In this document: positions 44,918-54,816 of the stretch, piece by piece
Numbering within the stretch: the first letter of the stretch is position 1
Layout: each line of letters opens with the position of its first letter
NCBI RefSeq assembly: GCF_963678635.1
Contig: NC_087063.1
Span: 44,158,759 to 44,222,758 of the forward strand
From: Symsagittifera roscoffensis
Lineage: Eukaryota; Xenacoelomorpha; Acoela; Convolutidae
Direction: 5' to 3'
Length of the DNA: 64,000 nucleotides
Notes under the pieces: generated by a model
What the model was told of the DNA's origin: nothing
Seen by the model: only the letters and a program-made list of their open reading frames with translations
Databases searched by the model: none
Program-made: the position numbers and the translations under genes

Positions 44918-47124
44918 TGGAGCTCTTGACACCTCGAGAAATGAGTCAAACAACGGAGACACGGCTTCCAGCAGAGACGAACCGAGTAACAATCCCGGAT
45001 CCTAGTGACACCTTGGGTGATCCCGTCGTAGAACAGACAGTGAGAAAACTGATAGAGACCGCTGGACGATTGGTCGCTAACAAGAATGCACCAGGTTCCG
45101 GGGTGACTGCACCCTATGGAACGATTGACGATACGGGCAGAGTACAACTCTCCCAGACAATAATCAGACAAGGGATAAGTGACGTGACGCCACTCAGGGG
45201 GAGTTCGAAGATCACAGAGAGAAAAGTAAGGAAGATGCCAGCGAAGAAAGTGTCTCGTGTAATGGACGTGCAGAAGAATAATCAATTAAAGTATAATTTC
45301 ACGGGAGTTCCGGAGACAGATCCGAGAGCCTGCTTCAATCGAGCTACCTGGAGCCCGGCTGTGAACCTGCAGCAACCACCACTCGGGACATCTCACCTGA
45401 TATTGGGAGACAGCTTAGTCCGAGTGCTAACGAATTTGAGGACCTCATGGGTCACCACGGTGATGGCCTTTGGAGGCGCGACAATTGCCCAATTATACCG
45501 GATGGTGGAGCTGATGAATCCCGGGAGGATACCCAGTGTGATGATATTAGTTGGGACGAATGATATCTCCAGAGGATCAGACGAGCAGGAAGCACAGTGG
45601 GAATCAATGATGGTGTGTTTGTTCACCACTCTCTGGCAGAAGTTCAGTTGCGCGGTACTGACCGTTTGCACGGTGCCAATGAACGCAAGAAACCTGACAG
45701 CATCAGGAAGAAGGCACAACGAGGGAGTCATGAGATGGAACAACATCATAAGAAACCTAGCAAATCGAAATGCCGGAAGAATGATCCTTATGGACATTGA
45801 ACACGAATTGAGAGCCATGGAGCAAGCCAGACTGACTTCGGATGGCATCCACTTTGACACCATCGAGGGACAAGCTTGGTTGAATCGAGTCTTCCAAGAA
45901 CGGTTGGACGAGTTAGAAGCAGAACTCTCTGATACAGGAGTACTGAAGGAAGAGGGAACGGTGAATGATACGGTGATCACTACCTTTGTGCCTCCTAACC
46001 TGGAAACGCGTTTGGGTACAGTCCCAGCCGCAATAAATTACCGGCAACAAAGCTCCAGCGAATCAGGTCGAAGAACTGACGTGCAGGATCGGTTGGGAGA
46101 AGCAACGACGAGGAGGACAATTCATCCTAGGAGAAGGATAGGACCCGTCAACCAACCAAACGAAGGAGTAGCAGGCACGTCCAGATCAGACACTAGATCG
46201 GAGACAACGAGTAGCAGTCGAGAAGAGAGACCGAACAGAGGCTCATTGTTATGGTCTAGACCCATGCCGTCTCCCTGGCACATGTACAAAGAAGAACTGA
46301 TGAAGCTGGACCTGCAGAAAGTAAGCTTCATCGAAGATGCAAGGAGGATGCTAAATGGAGCGACGCTATCCGTCAGCAGATTATACTCAATAACCGGCGT
46401 AGACTGGTTGATAGCCGCTAGCATAAATTTCAGCTCCACGACAGCCTTAAGATTTGCTGACTTGGAAGGACTGCCCTCCAATAACACAATGGGACCTGTG
46501 AATGCAAGACCGTTGCAGGATGTCAGATTGAACCATGAGGACAGGAATCGTGAGGAAAGGCCAGGAAGATTCCTGACGGCGAGAGCGCCAATTGGACAAC
46601 ACGTGAAGATATTCAAGCAACTGACGACACCACCTAGTCATGTGAAGGAGAGAGTATACCCAAAACAAGTGAACCAAGATGGTGATGCCCAGAGATATGG
46701 CGGATTGACAGCAATAAAGAAAGATGAGAGCATCTTCGCCGCCTACGACAAAGCAGAAATGAGAAAGGCCAAGATCATGGTAGTAGCGAATTCAGAGTTC
46801 GTGTACACCTCTAAGTCTTTGTTTTGGCCGGACGTCATAATGCTGGCCGCAGTTGACCTAGACCTATTGCAATCAGTGTCATTGGCTATAGGGGTACAGA
46901 GGCAGACAGAGATGAACCCGATAACGATTGTGTTTGCTGGCATCAATGACCATCTACACAGTAGAGGTTTTCTGAGCAGGCTCAGAGATCCTGCAACAGC
47001 AGAAAACGCAGTATGGCCCGCGATAAAAGACATCCTGGAGTCAATGGGTGAAGTGGTAGACGCGACAACATTCAACAAAGTGGCTTTAGAGACACTCACT
47101 TATTATTTATTTGGAAAGGCTTGA
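44917..47124 (+). CDS. element A SGNH-hydrolase (GDSL esterase) ORF with second SGNH-like domain
   Basis: 735 residues from ATG 44917. A Ser/Thr/Arg-rich N-terminus precedes a clear SGNH domain: HLILGDSLVRV (Ser166), ATIAQLYRM (block II-like Gly region), MILVGTNDIS (Asn215) and TSDGIHF (Asp309, His312), so the whole catalytic set is present. SGNH enzymes are esterases or lipases; substrates here are unknown. A low-complexity linker follows, then a domain from about residue 560 with IMVVANSEF and IVFAGINDHLHSRG, laid out like blocks I and III of another, degenerate SGNH fold. It has no signal peptide or membrane segment. The gene sits where env would be. It ends 526 bp before the 3' LTR, earlier than the element B homologue. 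Confidence 0.85.
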   Translation: MELLTPREMSQTTETRLPAETNRVTIPDPSDTLGDPVVEQTVRKLIETAGRLVANKNAPGSGVTAPYGTIDDTGRVQLSQTIIRQGISDVTPLRGSSKITERKVRKMPAKKVSRVMDVQKNNQLKYNFTGVPETDPRACFNRATWSPAVNLQQPPLGTSHLILGDSLVRVLTNLRTSWVTTVMAFGGATIAQLYRMVELMNPGRIPSVMILVGTNDISRGSDEQEAQWESMMVCLFTTLWQKFSCAVLTVCTVPMNARNLTASGRRHNEGVMRWNNIIRNLANRNAGRMILMDIEHELRAMEQARLTSDGIHFDTIEGQAWLNRVFQERLDELEAELSDTGVLKEEGTVNDTVITTFVPPNLETRLGTVPAAINYRQQSSSESGRRTDVQDRLGEATTRRTIHPRRRIGPVNQPNEGVAGTSRSDTRSETTSSSREERPNRGSLLWSRPMPSPWHMYKEELMKLDLQKVSFIEDARRMLNGATLSVSRLYSITGVDWLIAASINFSSTTALRFADLEGLPSNNTMGPVNARPLQDVRLNHEDRNREERPGRFLTARAPIGQHVKIFKQLTTPPSHVKERVYPKQVNQDGDAQRYGGLTAIKKDESIFAAYDKAEMRKAKIMVVANSEFVYTSKSLFWPDVIMLAAVDLDLLQSVSLAIGVQRQTEMNPITIVFAGINDHLHSRGFLSRLRDPATAENAVWPAIKDILESMGEVVDATTFNKVALETLTYYLFGKA

Positions 47125-47650
47125 GGGAAGAGTATATTTAAATATTCCAGCCTGCATGATTGTTTTTAATCACTTAGGAAGACTGATCACTTTGTGGTGA
47201 CATGAAAAACTTGAGTAACTTCTTGAGGAGGGAGGTTGTTGCATTGTTCTTTCTAACCACAAAGTTCCTTAGTTTTAATATTCAGGACAATAAACAAGCA
47301 AGATTTCCGAAGGGAAGGAGCATAGTAGGATAATTTTAGCTTGTTGGTTGGCAGGACTGTCCTGCAAGCCAACACCTTTTAAATCTAAGAGAAAAGAGTT
47401 TTAATCGGGACATAGACACTGGAAGTCAGAAAACATGTTTTATCTTAGGTCATATTCTCAATGTGCAGATTAATGAAAGAATTTGAAGGCTATAGTGATG
47501 TAGGATGATGCCATTTATATTCTGCAGTGAGTCGATGTGACGTAGGTAAAAGTAATTTCGTGCATTTTGTAAATTCTGTTCGATGACACTGTAACCACTT
47601 AGAACATTGCGCGATTCAATGAGGACATTGACCGGACTGTCCGGGGAGTA
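47125..47650 (+). other. 3' UTR of element A with hairpins and purine tract
   Basis: No ORF. ACTTTGTGGT (47189-47198) is complementary to ACCACAAAGT (47256-47265). TTGGTTGGCAGGAC pairs with GTCCTGCAAGCCAA at 47344-47373. The last bases before the 3' LTR read GGACTGTCCGGGGAGTA (47634-47650), the place of the polypurine tract, and contain TGTCCGGGGAG, the motif also found four times inside pol. Confidence 0.65.
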
Positions 47651-48571
47651 TGTGACATTCGACCAGAATGGCCAAAATGCAGTCTCTGCAGAATTCGGTA
47701 TTTTAGCAGCAAGCCTTCCGAATTGGCGATTTAGAACGGATAAGGACGTTATTTGAACGATTAGCCAAACGGTGAAGGCTAGAAGATTCTGGAATTCTGA
47801 TTTTTAAAAATTCGAATTATGACGTCATATTTCTGAGAAACGTCAGAAACGGCCATTTTTAGCTAAAAGAGCAAGAAAAAACAGAACAACTTTTATCTGC
47901 TATTACGAACAGTACGAAATCGAGACTAAAAAACTACAACGAACTACCGAACAGCAGAGGACGTTCCGAGTTGCAACTATTGTGCTGTTACAATAGTTGC
48001 AAGGCCGTTGCGAGCAACGGTGAAGGGTAAAACCCAGCCTTCCGAGTTATTGTGAACTGGATATTAAGAAGCTTGATTCACCAGATTCAAGAATCCGGAA
48101 GGGTCTCGGGACGTGGACTTTTATGAACTTATATTGAATTTTAGCATCCGTCATGTCCTGACTTGAATTTAATTAAGATCTTAATTCGTTTTGACAAGAA
48201 TGAGGAGCTAGAAGTAGGGGGGAAAGGGTTGATCCATCTTCGATGGAGATGATGATTTTTATCTACTGAACAAAAACAATAGTAATATAATAAGTAGTAG
48301 CCCTGTTTTTAGGAGTGACCTCGTGGTCTGGGGATACTGAGACCCAGCCATGAGCTCACTATTTTTGCATGTAATTCAGTTAATTTGAGCGTTCTGGTCG
48401 AAGCCGGAGAACAGTAACGTTTTTGTCAGCCTGATGTAAGAAAGACCACCGAAAAGTACTGGCTTGGTAGAGACGGTGAAAAACATGCAAAGCTCTGTTT
48501 AGACGCTAGCCAGTCGTCTTAAGACTTAGTTTTGTTATCCGTCGATATGTATCTTCCGGGCGAATGTTACA
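47651..48571 (+). repeat. 3' LTR of element A
   Basis: 921 bp, identical to the 5' LTR except for a missing T (AGAATGGCC versus AGAATTGGCC) and one G/T difference in TTTATCTGCKATTACG. No 4-6-bp target duplication is found; only ACA is shared by the two flanks. Confidence 0.95.
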
Positions 48572-48784
48572 ACATTCGCCCAAACACTACACAGCGACGG
48601 AGCGTAGAAAAAGTACCTATTAACGACTGGCAGGCGTCAGTTACCTTAATTCTACTCGTTTTTCACCGTCTCGAACTTGCCAGATGATTTTCTGGTCTGT
48701 TTAGGGCGAAGTAAAAAGTTACTATTTTAAGGCCATCAGTCAAACGACTTTTGATCAGCTTTCGTTTACATGCGAACACAACCA
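48572..48784 (-). repeat. antisense LTR fragment, left part of a split copy
   Basis: Reads on the - strand as the end of an element-B-type LTR (...GGGCGAATGT). It is the same sequence as the starts of the copies at 49756 and 50261. It is cut at 48784 by the non-LTR insertion and resumes at 49617. Confidence 0.75.
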
Positions 48785-48786
48785 CA

Positions 48787-49494
48787 TATCGATTTTCTTT
48801 TAATTTCAATAATGAACAGATAGCTCATGTAGACTGTCAGAAAGACCTTGGACTAATCGTATCAAATGATCTAACATGGAGCCAACATATGGAAAAAGCA
48901 TGCGTAAAGGCAAACAGAGTGTTTTTCATGATAAAGAGGAACACATCAAATCTACACTGGAAAGCAAAATTAAACCTGTATAAATCGATGGTCATTCCCG
49001 TATTAATGTATGCTAGTTCTTGCATAGGTCTAAACAAATACGTCATGACACAATACGAGATAATTCAAAAAAGGGCGGTAAACTGGATTTTGCATAGTAA
49101 ACATACCAATTACAAAGATAAACTTAAACGACTACAAATTTTACCACTGCCCATGTACATACAATTGAACAACCTGTTACTGCTGGCAAAATTAAATTTG
49201 AAACGATACGATACTTATATGATTGATGTTCCACAATACATAGATTTATCTCGCTATCCTATGTTTCAGCTAAAGCGTCCATCAAAGTACAGGTGTGAAC
49301 AAAATTTCTTTTATCAGACATGTCTTCTTGCGAATGCACTTAGGATAGATTTGCGAAATTGGTCTGGACTGAAAGGCGCCCGGCTCAAAGTGTTCTGGAA
49401 CAAATTTGCACTCTATGACGAAAGAAATAAATGCACATGGAAGCTTGCATGTGATTGTGCGACAAACAATTGTAGAACTAGACTCGCGATATGA
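48787..49494 (+). pseudogene. non-LTR reverse transcriptase, C-terminal remnant
   Basis: About 235 residues with the thumb and connection motifs of non-LTR reverse transcriptases: KDLGLIVSNDLTWSQHM, then KANRVFFMIKRN, LYKSMVIPVLMYASSCIG, and IIQKRAVNWIL. The catalytic palm and any endonuclease are missing, so the copy is dead. The frame continues to a TGA at 49492-49494 and includes a Cys-rich end (CDCATNNCRTR). Upstream of 48787 the frame reads into LTR sequence and is not part of the protein. Confidence 0.85.
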
Positions 49495-49542
49495 GACGTG
49501 AAGGATGACAGGGGCCTGGACCCCTTGTGGAAACACTAAATC

Positions 49543-49543
49543 T

Positions 49544-49616
<73 letters not shown>
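49543..49616 (+). repeat. (CTA)n microsatellite tail
   Basis: About 25 uninterrupted CTA units form the 3' end of the non-LTR insertion, directly abutting the resumed LTR sequence at 49617. Confidence 0.95.
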
Positions 49617-50260
49617 ATAGCTGAGTCTCGGATCCTCAGACTACGTGATTGCGGCTCCAATACCCTATTTTAATAGCTTTTGGTGACAGTTCTATATTAA
49701 ATCCATTGGAGATGGATTGACCCTTTTCCAACTCCTAGCTACTCATATTCTATAATACATTCGCCCAATTACTACACAGCGACAGAGCGTAGAAAAAGTA
49801 CCCATTAACAACTGGCAGGCGTCATTCACCTTAATTCTACTCGTTTTTCACCGTCTCGACCTTGCCAGTTGATTTTCTGGTCTTTTTAGGGCTAAGTAAA
49901 AGTTACTATTTTTAGGCCATCAGTCAAACGACTTTTGATCAGCTTTCATTTTCATGCGAACACAACCAAATAGCTGAGTCTCGGATCCTCAAACTACGTG
50001 ATTGCTATTGAAAACACGGCTCGAATATCCTATTTTATTGTATTTTTGGTGGCAGTTCTAAATTAAATCCATTGGAGATGGATTGACCCTTGCCTCTTTC
50101 TAGCTACTCATATTCTAAAATATCAAATAATACCGATGTCAATTCAAAGTTATATGGCATCAGACTACGTGATTGCGGCTCCAATACCCTACAGTTCTAT
50201 ATTAAATCCATTGGAGATGGATTGACCCTTTTCCAACTCCTAGCTACTCATATTCTATAA
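49617..50260 (-). repeat. tandem partial antisense LTR copies
   Basis: 49617-49755 completes the copy split by the non-LTR element; a second copy begins at 49756 and a shortened third fragment lies at 50160-50260. They share GGAGATGGATTGACCCTT, CTAGCTACTCATATTCT and TGAGTYTCGGATCCTCA with the element B LTR at 50261-51142. They look like repeated partial duplications of that LTR's end. Confidence 0.8.
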
Positions 50261-51142
50261 TACATTCGCCCAATTACTACACAGCGACAGAGCGTAGAAA
50301 AAGTACCCATTAACGACTGGCAGGCGTCATTCACCTTAATTCTACTCGTTTTTCACCGTCTCGACCTTGCCAGTTGATTTTCTGGTCTTTTTAGGGCTAA
50401 GTAAAAGTTACTATTTTTAGGCCATCAGTCAAACGACTTTTGATCAGCTTTCATTTTCATGCGAACACAACCAAATAGCTGAGTTTCGGATCCTCAAACT
50501 ACGTGATTGCTATTGAAAACACGGCTCGAATATCCTATTTTATTGTATTTTTGGTGGCAGTTCTAAATTAAATCCATTGGAGATGGATTGACCCTTGCCT
50601 CTTTCTAGCTACTCATATTCTAAAATATCAAATAATACCGATGTCAATTCAAAGTTCTATGGCATCAGAGTAGCTAAAAAGTTAGTTTACTACAGTCTTT
50701 CACCATATATTAGTCTCTGGGGGACCAAGCCTCCGCTTCCGTGTTCTCCTTGTAATAACGTCGTTATTCCTCTCAATTCGTGGCACGGGAGGGTACTGCT
50801 CTCCACCACTTCCCCACCGAAGCCTCCTCTCCCACTATCTTCTTCTGCTAAGGGTCTTATCGTGCGTGATCTTCACGATAAGAGGCTTCGTTTTTCTGTG
50901 TTCTCGTGAGACTGTTTTTCTACTCTGTTTGGGGTTGTTCTGTTTTTCTCATCTTTTTCGGTCAAAATGGCCGTTTTTCGTATTTCTGAGAAATACTCGC
51001 TCGTTAATCGAAATTTTGAAAAATTGAAACTTCCAGTATAATTCGACCCTCCTTTCAAGCACTTTTTCGTTGTTAAGGCCTTTTCTCTCTAATTCGTGCT
51101 TCGCCGGAAGATTGCGCTGTGCCAATCTGGAAGAATGGCACA
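50261..51142 (-). repeat. 3' LTR of element B
   Basis: On the - strand it starts TGTGCCATTC, directly after a purine tract, and ends GGGCGAATGTA. Length about 880 bp. Related to, but clearly diverged from, element A's LTR (shared TATTTCTGAGAAA and AACGGCCAT blocks). A perfect 9-bp stem, CTTATCGTG and CACGATAAG, lies at about 50858-50884. Confidence 0.8.
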
Positions 51143-51162
51143 TAATCCCCGGACAGTCCCCA
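51143..51162 (-). other. polypurine-tract region of element B
   Basis: The - strand reads GACTGTCCGGGGATTA just before the LTR, matching GACTGTCCGGGGAGTA in element A. Confidence 0.7.
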
Positions 51163-51894
51163 TCAATGTCCCTATTGATCGCATAACACCGGGTTATCGT
51201 CAAGTAGTTCTCCAGTTCTCTATAATCTGTCTTACAAATCGCATGAGAAAATGAAATTTATCTACTCCACCTCAACTCACTACGTGTCACAAATTGCATC
51301 ATACTACATCTCACTGCCTTTCAACATTTTCACAAAATTTGCACCATAAGGAGAGTCCTAGATAAAAATTTCTTTTCTGACTACTTACGTCATCTTGCCA
51401 TAAAACTTCTTTTTGCTCTTGCTGATTAAAAAGTTGGGACGTGGCACGGCCAAGCACCCGTTAAAATGTACTTAATTTCACTCACCAAGTATAATCAGTT
51501 ATTTATGCGGTCCTCTTTGATATTAAAACTAAGAAACTCTGTGGCTAGGAAAGTTATTGAGTTACTCACTCTCTTCGAGGGAATTTATCCCAACTTACCA
51601 GGTCGCCACACAGTGAACACGTCTCTTACGCAGGTTAAAAACATCAGTAGCAAAACTAAAATTTTCTTTCATCAATTTCAACAATTGCAACAATTTCCAA
51701 AGTTTGGTCTGACCAAACTAAATCAAAACAGAAAGCTTAACAGTTTCAATAATCAAGCTTGGTTGATTAGTTCAAGTTTTAACACACAAAGACAATCAAG
51801 TTTTTTCCTTCTCTCCCTCTCTTGTTTACATCTTCACTTCTCCTTTTGTTTCCATCAACCTTGTTTCATTGCTGCTTCATCCTGATCTTCAGTT
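51163..51894 (-). other. 3' UTR of element B, no ORF supported
   Basis: More AT-rich than the coding-like part of the element. A + strand open frame at 51466-51885 has Ser/Leu/Phe-rich composition with no recognisable domain and is treated as chance. Confidence 0.5.
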
Positions 51895-52704
51895 TCACTG
51901 TCTTCTAGAACTTTTTCCAATATGTCCATAGAGTTGCGGGCTGTCCAACAGCCTCGGTTTGCAACAAGGTAGCAAGTCCACATTCACCTTTTGCTCCCGG
52001 TTCCTGCAAAAGCTGTTGTGAAGACACAGGCTCACATTCCGTTCTAGGTCAGCTCGTAAGACCTCTCTCTTTTCATTTTCAGTTACACAAGGTGCTCCAG
52101 CTACTCGCTTTACCGCCGTGGTAACAGCGTTTCGGTGCGTTAAAAACGCTCTTTTATAGGCTCCTGGTCCTATATCAAGCTGGAAAGATTGATAGGCTTC
52201 CGTGTTCCTAGACATATGACGCTTCGCGCGTTGATACATCCATGATGTCATCACAGCACGGAACCAAGGCATCAATCTTTGCCTTGACCATCTTCTTTCA
52301 ATGGGTTTGTGTATTGTCAGAATCTTGCAGGTGGTTCTGAAAAGATCTAAGTTGCGGTTCATCTTTACGATGCTTAGCTGCTCAGGAGTCGGCATGGCAC
52401 TCATCACCACCTCGGCTTCTAACCACCTCGGCTTCTAATGCTGGCGTGAGTCGGCTGCTAACCACCTCACCGCCAGCATGGCACTCACCACCACGATCGA
52501 CACTCGTTGATTTTGATCGGGCAACCCCGTGGAGTACAACTCCTCCACGTCCCACACTAATACTAGATTCCCGCGTTTGGGGTACCACAACGTCTGGGCC
52601 AGGCAGTGGCAAGGATACACCCCATGGGTCATTAGTGTGTTCCTTCGGGTCCGGTACCCTGAGGCTCCCAGCAACGGTCCCACTTCCATCATTATTCTAT
52701 GCAC
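51895..52704 (-). pseudogene. element B ORF3 region, distal part
   Basis: Two overlapping open pieces (52435-52704 and 51895-52410) continue the coding-like - strand sequence. The second is basic (HKPIERRWSRQRLMPWFRAV, RAKRHMSRN) with several cysteines near its end. A short duplication of CACCACCTCGGCTTCTAA lies near 52410-52440 and disturbs the frame. No family is recognised. Confidence 0.4.
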
Positions 52705-53113
52705 CTCGTCTTTTCTTCTATGGTGGGGAATTCAGTGGGTAACGTTTCACTCGCCTTCTGCTTCTTGAATTCACTCACATAACCCTCGTTCAATCTCATG
52801 AACTCTTCATCCACTACGTCTTGCAACTGCCCTCAGATCTCTTTGGACCGGCCCGAATGATCTTTGCCAATATATCATATGACCTTTCCGACATTCTGGC
52901 CAACCCCACGCACTTAGGCACAGAAGAGTTGATCGACCAACACCTGCTGTGTCCTCGCATCCATCATCGCCATGTGCGTAGGGTATCTACTATTGCAATA
53001 TGGTGCCTCACTATCCTTCATATTCATTTCATTTTCCAGAGCTTCTCGCCAGCCTCCGATCTTCTGATCTGTCTGTAGTGCTCCAGTGAATACTTCCACG
53101 CTGAGGGACGTCA

Positions 53114-53626
53114 CTAGCTAATGGGCACGCTCTGGCGTTCCAGTGATTCTATCGAGCTCGTCATGCTGCAAAATCCCAAGGCAGTGATCAAGTTTACCTC
53201 CGTTACTCCATGACAGTCCGCGATCAACTCCATTCCACTCTTATCTGACATGCTCAACCTCCCATACAGTTGTGCCAATTGGCGATGCTGCTCGCTCAGC
53301 GTAATCAAGCAATGTTCCGAGTTGCATACATGTCCCTCCACTCCACTATTGTGAGCTAGACAGGTGCCCTGTCTCAGCCAGTCACTCGACGCACTTCCCT
53401 CGAATGGTTCCGTGGATGGGTTGTTTTTCTGCTTCATTACTCTTATGGCCAGCAGATGGTGTATCATGGCCAGATCGTGCCAGCTCGCGTCATCATCCAA
53501 GTCCAACGTAATCTCCGCCGTCATATCCCAGATTAAACCGGCGTTTGGATGTGGACACCCAGAAGGCTTCATAGTTCCCACATGGTAACTAAGCTGGTTT
53601 TCACGGGACCGTCCCAAGAACCACAA
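53114..53626 (-). pseudogene. element B ORF3 fragment
   Basis: 170-codon frame overlapping the end of the preceding fragment out of phase. It has protein-like composition (SWHDLAMIHHLLAIRVMKQ, and a Cys/His-rich stretch around GHVCNSEHC). No family is recognised. It is read as part of one broken ORF3. Confidence 0.45.
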
Positions 53627-54816
53627 TCAAAACTCACTTGCCCCTTCAGCTCGGGAACCGAGGGTTCGACCTCTCGTTCCTCCAAAACAATACCCAGCTT
53701 GGGTTGTTCCACCATCAACATGCCAGTTTCTTTGACTCGCTCTACCCAGAAACCGAGTACTATAACTTGTTCATAGTCGAAGTACGCTTCCCTGGCTTCC
53801 TCATTCACGAAGAGATTATATGCCATTCCCGGTATGCCAGACACATATTGCAACGACTTCAACTTCCCCAATGTTGCATAGTCTTTCTGTCCCCTGACTG
53901 CTTCAATTAATTCCCGGCTCACTTTCAACTCTTTGTTGGAATACCTTCTCACTTCTTCCAACCTGCGGTAGCTGTCCATATCGTTCGACTCCTTGTTTGG
54001 TATGGCCAGCGGCATGTTTTGATACAACTCCAGGAGTTCCCTCAGGAAGTTTCGTTCACCGTCAACTCCCCCTTGCCGAATGGTCTTTATGCATTCTCCC
54101 AATTCAGGAGTGGGGATACGATCCACCACGAACCTTACGAAGCAAAGAGCATCCTTACGCTTAGCCCAGCCTATCGCAAAATCGTCTCTAGAAATCAACA
54201 TTCGCGGGGCTTCCATCAATTCCAGTTCCTGTTCCTTTGATTTCGAGTCGTTGTTGGCTTCATACTCCGCCTTCTTAATTCCCATCAAACACCAGGCCAA
54301 TCTTACTTGCAATTCAGTCCTGGTACATGGATAAGCTAGGTATGCTATCACCGTCGCCGGCGCATGCATCGTCTCGTCAAAGTATCTTTGGAGGGCCGCC
54401 ATCCAAGAGATCTCTAGCAGTCTTTCCAGGCCGATTTCGTTTGCCTCCGAGGACATCACCGTGCCGTATTCTTTCCTGTTCAAGTTGGAGTTCTCCGTCA
54501 GCTCCCTCAGATACTCCTGCATGGCTTGCTTCTCGTTCCAAGCCATCAGATGCCCTCTCGCGGAATTCCTCGCCTTCAGCATCTCCACATAACCCCCAGT
54601 CGGATCTCCCATGTGGACTGAGTCTGGTACGGTGATTCGACTATACTCGACCACGTCGAGTTGTCCCTCCAGTCTCATCCGGGCCATGTTGGTTCGCGAG
54701 GGCTTGTAATCATCCTCTAGATCCACACTGACTGATGACCTCCATTTAGTATCCGCCAGAGTCCGTGCATTCTTCTCTGACTTCGTGGCCGTTGTGGTCA
54801 AACCTGCCAACAGCAT
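53569..54816 (-). pseudogene. element B ORF3 fragment, 415 codons
   Basis: The longest clean stretch of ORF3. Mixed helical composition (MQEYLRELTENSNLNRKEYG, ISWMAALQRYFDETMHAP, FVRFVVDRIPTPELGECI). It overlaps the neighbouring frames at both ends, so at least two frameshifts separate it from them. There is no recognisable catalytic motif, zinc knuckle or signal peptide. Its composition argues for a once-functional protein rather than chance, and the region is entirely missing from element A. Confidence 0.55.

Larger units (their letters stand above)
30282..48571 (+). mobile_element. element A: giant Ty3/Gypsy LTR retrotransposon with macrodomain and SGNH cargo
   Basis: 18.3 kb between two 0.92-kb LTRs starting TGTGACATTCG and ending CGAATGTTACA. 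Order: 5' LTR, primer-binding site, 3-kb leader, gag-pol (protease, reverse transcriptase, RNase H, integrase, the Ty3/Gypsy order), macrodomain at the Pol C-terminus, 400-bp spacer, coiled-coil ORF, SGNH-hydrolase ORF, structured 3' UTR, purine tract, 3' LTR. The LTRs differ by one indel (30300-30301) and one visible substitution, so the insertion is young. One in-frame TGA and one 1-nt deletion interrupt gag-pol. Relative to element B it lacks about 5.5 kb (ORF3) after the SGNH ORF. Confidence 0.95.
48785..49616 (+). mobile_element. 5'-truncated non-LTR retrotransposon with (CTA)n tail
   Basis: Inserted into an antisense LTR copy; the uninterrupted versions at 49970 and 50465 give the empty site. 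Only the 3' end of the reverse transcriptase ORF, a short 3' UTR and a trinucleotide tail remain. I/Jockey- or CR1-like by the form of the RT C-terminus; the clade is not resolved. Confidence 0.8.

Noticed and set aside
30275..48580. Target-site duplication of element A
   Set aside because: Only a 3-bp ACA match was found; no 4-6-bp duplication is supported.
50595..50909. 104-codon + strand frame in the element B LTR
   Set aside because: Lies inside a non-coding LTR and is not kept in the neighbouring partial LTR copies.
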